NCBI GenBank assembly: GCA_026400425.1 | Contig: JAPLPC010000551.1 | Location: forward strand, 1-9,685 | Length of the DNA: 9,685 nucleotides | Source: Hyphomicrobiales bacterium | GTDB taxonomy: Bacteria; Pseudomonadota; Alphaproteobacteria; Rhizobiales; Xanthobacteraceae | Direction: 5' to 3' | Shown: positions 6,611-9,685 of the stretch, piece by piece | Layout of the letters: every line of letters starts with the position of its first letter | Position numbering within the stretch: position 1 is the stretch's first letter | The notes under the pieces: model-generated | What the model was told of the DNA's origin: nothing | The model's database searches: none | The model's input: the letters and a program-made list of their open reading frames with translations, nothing else | Translations under genes and position numbers: made by a program

Positions 6611-7432
6611 ATGGCTCAACCTGCTCGCGCGGAAACGGCGCAACCATCCATCCTGTTGCGTGAGACAGCCGGCGATGTCGCCGTGCTGACGCTGAACCGC
6701 GCCGCTGCGCGCAACAGCCTGTCGGACGCATTGATCGCCGAGCTGCACGGCGCGCTCGACGACATCGCCGGTGACAGCTCCGTGCGCGCGGTCGTGATCG
6801 CCGCGAATGGTCCGGCCTTCAGCGCAGGTCACGATCTCAAGGAACTCACCGCCCGCCGCACCGACGCCGACGGCGGCCGCGCTTATTTCGGCCAGCTGAT
6901 GAACGCCTGCAGCGCGATGATGCAGAGCGTCGTGCGCCTGCCGAAGCCGGTGGTCGCAGCAGTGCAGGGAATAGCCACCGCCGCCGGCTGTCAGCTGGTG
7001 GCGAGTTGCGATCTTGCTGTCGCATCCGAGCAGGCGCGCTTCGCAACGCCGGGGGTCGATATCGGGCTGTTCTGTTCGACGCCGATGGTCGCGCTGTCGC
7101 GCAATGTCCCGCGCAAGCAGGCAATGGAAATGCTCCTCACCGGCGAGCCGATCACGGCCGAACGGGCACGCGACATCGGCCTCGTCAATCGCGTGGTGCC
7201 CGCGGGCACCGAACGCGACGCCGCGATCGCATTGGCGCAACAAGTGGCGCGCAAATCCGCGCACACGATCCGCATCGGCAAGGAAGCGTTCTACCAGCAA
7301 GCGGAGATGTCGCTGACCGACGCCTATCGCTTTGCTGCCGAGGTGATGGCGGACAACATGATGGCCCGCGACGCCGAAGAAGGCATCGGCGCCTTCATCG
7401 AAAAACGCGCACCGCGTTGGGAAGATCGATAA
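6611..7432 (+). CDS. Enoyl-CoA hydratase/isomerase (crotonase) family protein, ECHDC3-like
   Basis: A 273-residue crotonase-fold protein that should bind an acyl-CoA. The oxyanion-hole segments are present: AFSAGHDLKEL (69-79) and GIATAAGCQLV (120-130). The stretch SCDLAVASEQARFATPGVDIGLFCSTPMVALSR (132-164) and the later LLTGEPITAERA and EGIGAFIEKRAPRW closely resemble the animal ECHDC3 proteins as I recall them. Gln128 stands where mitochondrial enoyl-CoA hydratase has catalytic Glu144, and Gly148 where it has Glu164, so ordinary 2-enoyl-CoA hydration is doubtful. The start ATG at 6611 has GGAAG (6599-6603) seven bases upstream. It diverges from the PaaI-like gene and is followed by a large palindromic repeat. 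Confidence 0.93.
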   Translation: MAQPARAETAQPSILLRETAGDVAVLTLNRAAARNSLSDALIAELHGALDDIAGDSSVRAVVIAANGPAFSAGHDLKELTARRTDADGGRAYFGQLMNACSAMMQSVVRLPKPVVAAVQGIATAAGCQLVASCDLAVASEQARFATPGVDIGLFCSTPMVALSRNVPRKQAMEMLLTGEPITAERARDIGLVNRVVPAGTERDAAIALAQQVARKSAHTIRIGKEAFYQQAEMSLTDAYRFAAEVMADNMMARDAEEGIGAFIEKRAPRWEDR

Positions 7433-7462
7433 AATCTGGACGCCGTCACCGCCTTCCCGCTC

Positions 7463-7557
7463 CGTCATTGCGAGGAACGGAGCGACGCGGCAATCCAGCA
7501 AGCCACAAGCACAGGAATAGCTGGATTGCTTCGTCGCAAAGGCTCCTCGCAATGACG
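7463..7557. repeat. Large imperfect palindromic repeat of Bradyrhizobium type
   Basis: The left arm (7463-7498) begins CGTCATTGCGAGGA and ends GCAATCCAG; the right arm (7521-7557) begins CTGGATTGC and ends TCCTCGCAATGACG. The arms pair over most of their 36-37 bases around a 22-base loop, with mismatches in the middle. From general knowledge, repeats of this sequence are scattered through intergenic regions of Bradyrhizobium, Rhodopseudomonas and relatives. It fills the gap between the crotonase-fold gene and the CoA-binding gene, starting 30 bases after the former's stop, and could act as a transcript 3'-end structure. Confidence 0.88.
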
Positions 7558-7595
7558 GCTGTAAGCTCGGATCTCCGCTGAAAGTAAAAACGCCG

Positions 7596-8192
7596 ATGAA
7601 CCACGACAGGTATGACGACAACTATATTCGCGAGATCCTCAACACGGTGAAGACCGTGGCCATGATCGGCGCCTCGCCGCAGAATGTGCGGCCGAGTTAT
7701 TTCGTGTTCAAATATCTCGCCGAGCGTGACTACGACATGATCCCGGTCAATCCCGGCCAGGTCGGCAAGAGCCTGCTCGGCAAGCCGTTCGTGGCGTCGC
7801 TGCAGGAGATCGATCGGCCGATCGACATGGTCGACATTTTCCGCAGCGCCGAACATGTCGGACCGATCGTCGATGCCGTGCTGGCGCTCGATCCATTGCC
7901 GAAAGTGATCTGGCTGCAACTCGGCATCCGCAACGATGCCGCCGCGGCGAAAGCGGAAGCCGCCGGCATCAAGGTGGTCATGAACCGCTGCCCCAAGATC
8001 GAATACGGCCGGCTGTCGTCGGAGATTCAATGGATGGGCGTCAATTCGCGCACCATCAGCGCGCGGCGCGGCGCGATCCCGACCCAGGGCATGCGGCTGT
8101 CGCTGAACCGTCCGAGTCTCGGCGGCGGCACCACGGCCGCTGCCGATCGCGCCGCGCCGGGCGGCCAGAGAGACGATAAAACCAGCCAGTGA
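7596..8192 (+). CDS. CoA-binding domain protein (YccU type)
   Basis: The 198-residue protein has a single Rossmann-like CoA-binding domain (PF13380) as found in YccU. Seen in order are VAMIGASP (21-28, nucleotide-binding loop), VNPG (51-54), DIFR (80-83), WLQLG (106-110) and the family signature NRCPKIEYGRL (130-140). Family members bind CoA or a derivative; no reaction is established. A tail of about 50 residues (from SRTISARRG, 151, onwards) extends past the usual roughly 140-residue length and looks flexible, rich in Arg, Gly, Ala and Pro. The ATG at 7596 has no strong ribosome binding site. It lies upstream of metY on the same strand with 144 bases between, so the two may be functionally linked but probably also have a separate promoter. 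Confidence 0.93.
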   Translation: MNHDRYDDNYIREILNTVKTVAMIGASPQNVRPSYFVFKYLAERDYDMIPVNPGQVGKSLLGKPFVASLQEIDRPIDMVDIFRSAEHVGPIVDAVLALDPLPKVIWLQLGIRNDAAAAKAEAAGIKVVMNRCPKIEYGRLSSEIQWMGVNSRTISARRGAIPTQGMRLSLNRPSLGGGTTAAADRAAPGGQRDDKTSQ

Positions 8193-8298
8193 TGGTGAGT
8201 CGGACGATTATTCCGCGCCCGCCAAAGATCGCAGCATAGAGATTGCGATCTCGCCGCGGTGTTCCGCCGCGCCTTGACGGCAACGGCGGCGGCGATCA

Positions 8299-8312
8299 GG
8301 TTGGCGCCAACC
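8299..8312. promoter_or_regulatory. Perfect 14-bp palindrome upstream of metY
   Basis: GGTTGGCGCCAACC is a perfect palindrome 24 bases before the metY ATG and 13 bases before its ribosome binding site. TTGACG (8274-8279) upstream is a good -35 match; a -10 at 17-base spacing would be CAGGTT (8297-8302), a poor match but overlapping the palindrome. It could be an operator over a promoter or a small leader hairpin (5-bp stem, GCGC loop). The role is inferred. Confidence 0.4.
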
Positions 8313-8336
8313 AATTCACGATCACAGGGAGTGATG

Positions 8337-9617
8337 ATGAGCGACCGTATTCCAGGCTTCGGCACCCTCGCCGTGCATGCCGGCGCGCAGCCCGATCCGA
8401 CCACCGGCGCCCGCGCGACACCGATCTATCAGACCACCTCGTTCGTCTTCAACGACGCCGATCACGCGGCCTCGCTGTTCGGCCTGCAGTCGTTCGGCAA
8501 CATCTATACCCGGATCACCAACCCCACGACGGCCGTGCTGGAAGAGCGCGTGGCCGCCCTCGAGGGCGGCACCGCCGCCGTTGCCGTGGCGTCCGGCCAC
8601 GCCGCGCAACTCGTCGTGTTTCAGCAACTGCTGCAGCCAGGCGATGAATTTATCGCCTCGCGCCGGCTCTATGGCGGCTCCATCAACCAGTTCACCCATG
8701 CCTTCAAGAGCTTTGGCTGGAACGTGGTGTGGGCGGATCCCGATGATCTCGCCTCATTCGACCGCGCGGTCACGCCGAAGACCAAGGCAATCTTCATCGA
8801 GTCCATCGCCAATCCCGCCGGCTCCATCACCGATATCGAGGGCGTCGCTGCCGTCGCCCGCAAGGCCGGCGTGCCGCTGATCGTCGACAATACGCTGGCC
8901 TCGCCCTATCTGATCAAGCCCATCGACCACGGCGCCGACATCGTCGTGCATTCGCTGACCAAGTTTCTCGGCGGTCATGGCAATTCGCTCGGCGGAATCA
9001 TTGTCGACGCCGGCACCTTCGACTGGTCGAAGGACGGCAAATATCCGGTGCTGTCGGAGCCGCGCCCGGAATATCACGGCATCAAGCTGCAGGAGACCTT
9101 TGGCAACTTCGCGTTCGCCATCGCCTGCCGCGTGCTCGGCCTGCGCGATCTCGGCCCGGCGCTGTCGCCCTTCAATGCGTTCATGATCCAGACCGGCATC
9201 GAGACGCTGCCGCTGCGGATGCAGCGCCATAGCGACAATGCCAAGGCGGTGGCCGAATGGCTGTCGACGCATCCGGCGGTCGCGGCGGTGAATTATGCCG
9301 GGCTGGCCAACGACAAGTATCACGCGCTGGCGCGCAAATATGCGCCGAAGGGCGCCGGCGCGGTGTTCACCTTCAGCCTGAAGGGTGGCTATGACGCCGG
9401 TGTCAGCCTGGTGTCGAACCTGAAACTGTTCTCGCATCTCGCCAATGTCGGCGACACCCGTTCGCTGGTGATCCACCCGGCCTCGACCACGCACAGCCAG
9501 CTCGACGACGACGCCAAGACGCGCTCCGGCGCCGGCCCGGACGTGGTGCGGCTGTCGGTGGGTATCGAGGACAAGGAAGATCTCATCGCAGATCTGGAAC
9601 AGGCGCTAAGCGCGTAA
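8337..9617 (+). CDS. metY: O-acetylhomoserine sulfhydrylase (aminocarboxypropyltransferase)
   Basis: This PLP enzyme joins O-acetylhomoserine with sulfide (or methanethiol) to give homocysteine (or methionine), the direct sulfhydrylation route, in the cytoplasm. The 426-residue length fits MetY and is longer than the roughly 390-400 of MetZ or cystathionine synthases. Cys/Met-metabolism PLP-family landmarks are present: GNIYTRITNPT (Tyr57, Arg59, which contact the phosphate of the neighbouring subunit's PLP), VASGHAAQ, VDNTLASPYL (Asp184, pairs with the PLP ring nitrogen), and HSLTKFLGGHG with the Schiff-base Lys209 (codon 8961-8963). The C-terminal Ser-rich VIHPASTTHSQL is typical of the family's substrate-carboxylate site. 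ATG at 8337 is chosen because AGGGAG (8326-8331) is five bases upstream; an adjacent ATG at 8334 is too close, and an in-frame start at 8259 would add unconserved-looking residues. The substrate could be O-succinylhomoserine instead, but length and sequence favour O-acetyl. Confidence 0.95.
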   Translation: MSDRIPGFGTLAVHAGAQPDPTTGARATPIYQTTSFVFNDADHAASLFGLQSFGNIYTRITNPTTAVLEERVAALEGGTAAVAVASGHAAQLVVFQQLLQPGDEFIASRRLYGGSINQFTHAFKSFGWNVVWADPDDLASFDRAVTPKTKAIFIESIANPAGSITDIEGVAAVARKAGVPLIVDNTLASPYLIKPIDHGADIVVHSLTKFLGGHGNSLGGIIVDAGTFDWSKDGKYPVLSEPRPEYHGIKLQETFGNFAFAIACRVLGLRDLGPALSPFNAFMIQTGIETLPLRMQRHSDNAKAVAEWLSTHPAVAAVNYAGLANDKYHALARKYAPKGAGAVFTFSLKGGYDAGVSLVSNLKLFSHLANVGDTRSLVIHPASTTHSQLDDDAKTRSGAGPDVVRLSVGIEDKEDLIADLEQALSA

Positions 9618-9628
9618 TTCCCAAGTCT

Positions 9629-9685
9629 GTAGGGTGGGCAAAGCGTAAGCGTGCCCACCGCAAGCGATGTTGGTGGGCACGCTAC
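9629..9685. repeat. Dispersed intergenic repeat, cut by the window end
   Basis: The sequence starts GTAGGGTGGGCAAAGCG. GGTGGGCA (9633-9640) pairs with TGCCCACC (9652-9659), and GGTGGGCACGCTAC (9672-9685) can also pair with 9645-9659 with one extra base. From general knowledge, 'GTAGGGTGGGCAAAGCG...GTGCCCACC' elements are common between genes in Bradyrhizobium and relatives. It starts 11 bases after the metY stop and may double as its 3'-end structure. Confidence 0.75.

Noticed and set aside
6539..7621. A 360-codon open frame on the minus strand across the crotonase-fold gene
   Set aside because: It is antisense to a well-recognised gene, has low-complexity His/Arg/Ala composition, and its N-terminal part is a translation of the palindromic repeat (FATKQS, DCRVAPFLAMT), a known false-gene pattern.
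8193..8336. A SAM-II or other SAM riboswitch upstream of metY
   Set aside because: CCGCCAAAGATC loosely recalls part of the SAM-II core, but I could not find the required pairing stem and pseudoknot. A covariance-model search would settle it.
8754..9494. A 246-codon open frame opposite metY
   Set aside because: It is a shadow of a strongly conserved PLP enzyme, with low-complexity Arg/Gly/Asp composition.

Overview
The window looks like a piece of an alphaproteobacterial chromosome from the Bradyrhizobium/Rhodopseudomonas/Afipia group (Nitrobacteraceae). The evidence is the high-GC codon use, a class I glutamine synthetase of rhizobial type, the N-terminally extended S9 protein, and two intergenic palindromic repeats whose sequences I associate with that family. 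The genus cannot be fixed from the sequence alone. It reads as ordinary core chromosome: I see no phage, transposase, integrase, tRNA, CRISPR or defence genes.

Layout, left to right. Positions 1-743 hold the 3' half of glnA (+), closed by a strong hairpin terminator at 771-799. A membrane-anchored protein of unknown function (811-1497, -) follows, then, divergently, an AI-2E/PerM-family membrane protein (1666-2844, +). That gene converges with almost no gap on a small ABM-domain monooxygenase-like gene (2846-3148, -). Next on the minus strand are a small single-pass membrane protein (3222-3467) and a seven-segment membrane diguanylate cyclase with intact GGEEF and I-site (3502-4752). The ribosomal operon rplM-rpsI (5923 down to 4980, -) follows, with a UUCG-type terminator and a hairpin in its leader. 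A PaaI-like hotdog thioesterase (6093-6524, -) and an ECHDC3-like enoyl-CoA hydratase-family gene (6611-7432, +) diverge from an 86-base spacer. After a large imperfect palindromic repeat (7463-7557) come a CoA-binding (YccU-type) protein (7596-8192, +) and metY, O-acetylhomoserine sulfhydrylase (8337-9617, +). The window ends inside a second repeat family (9629-9685).

Functional themes are nitrogen assimilation (glnA), translation (rplM-rpsI), c-di-GMP signalling, acyl-CoA chemistry (thioesterase and crotonase-fold protein) and sulfur amino acid synthesis (metY, perhaps with its CoA-binding neighbour). No obviously new multi-gene system is visible. The points worth a second look are small: a crotonase-fold enzyme lacking both canonical catalytic glutamates, a perfect 14-bp palindrome just upstream of metY, two inverted repeats in the leader of the diguanylate cyclase gene, a hairpin in the rplM leader, and the two dispersed repeats.
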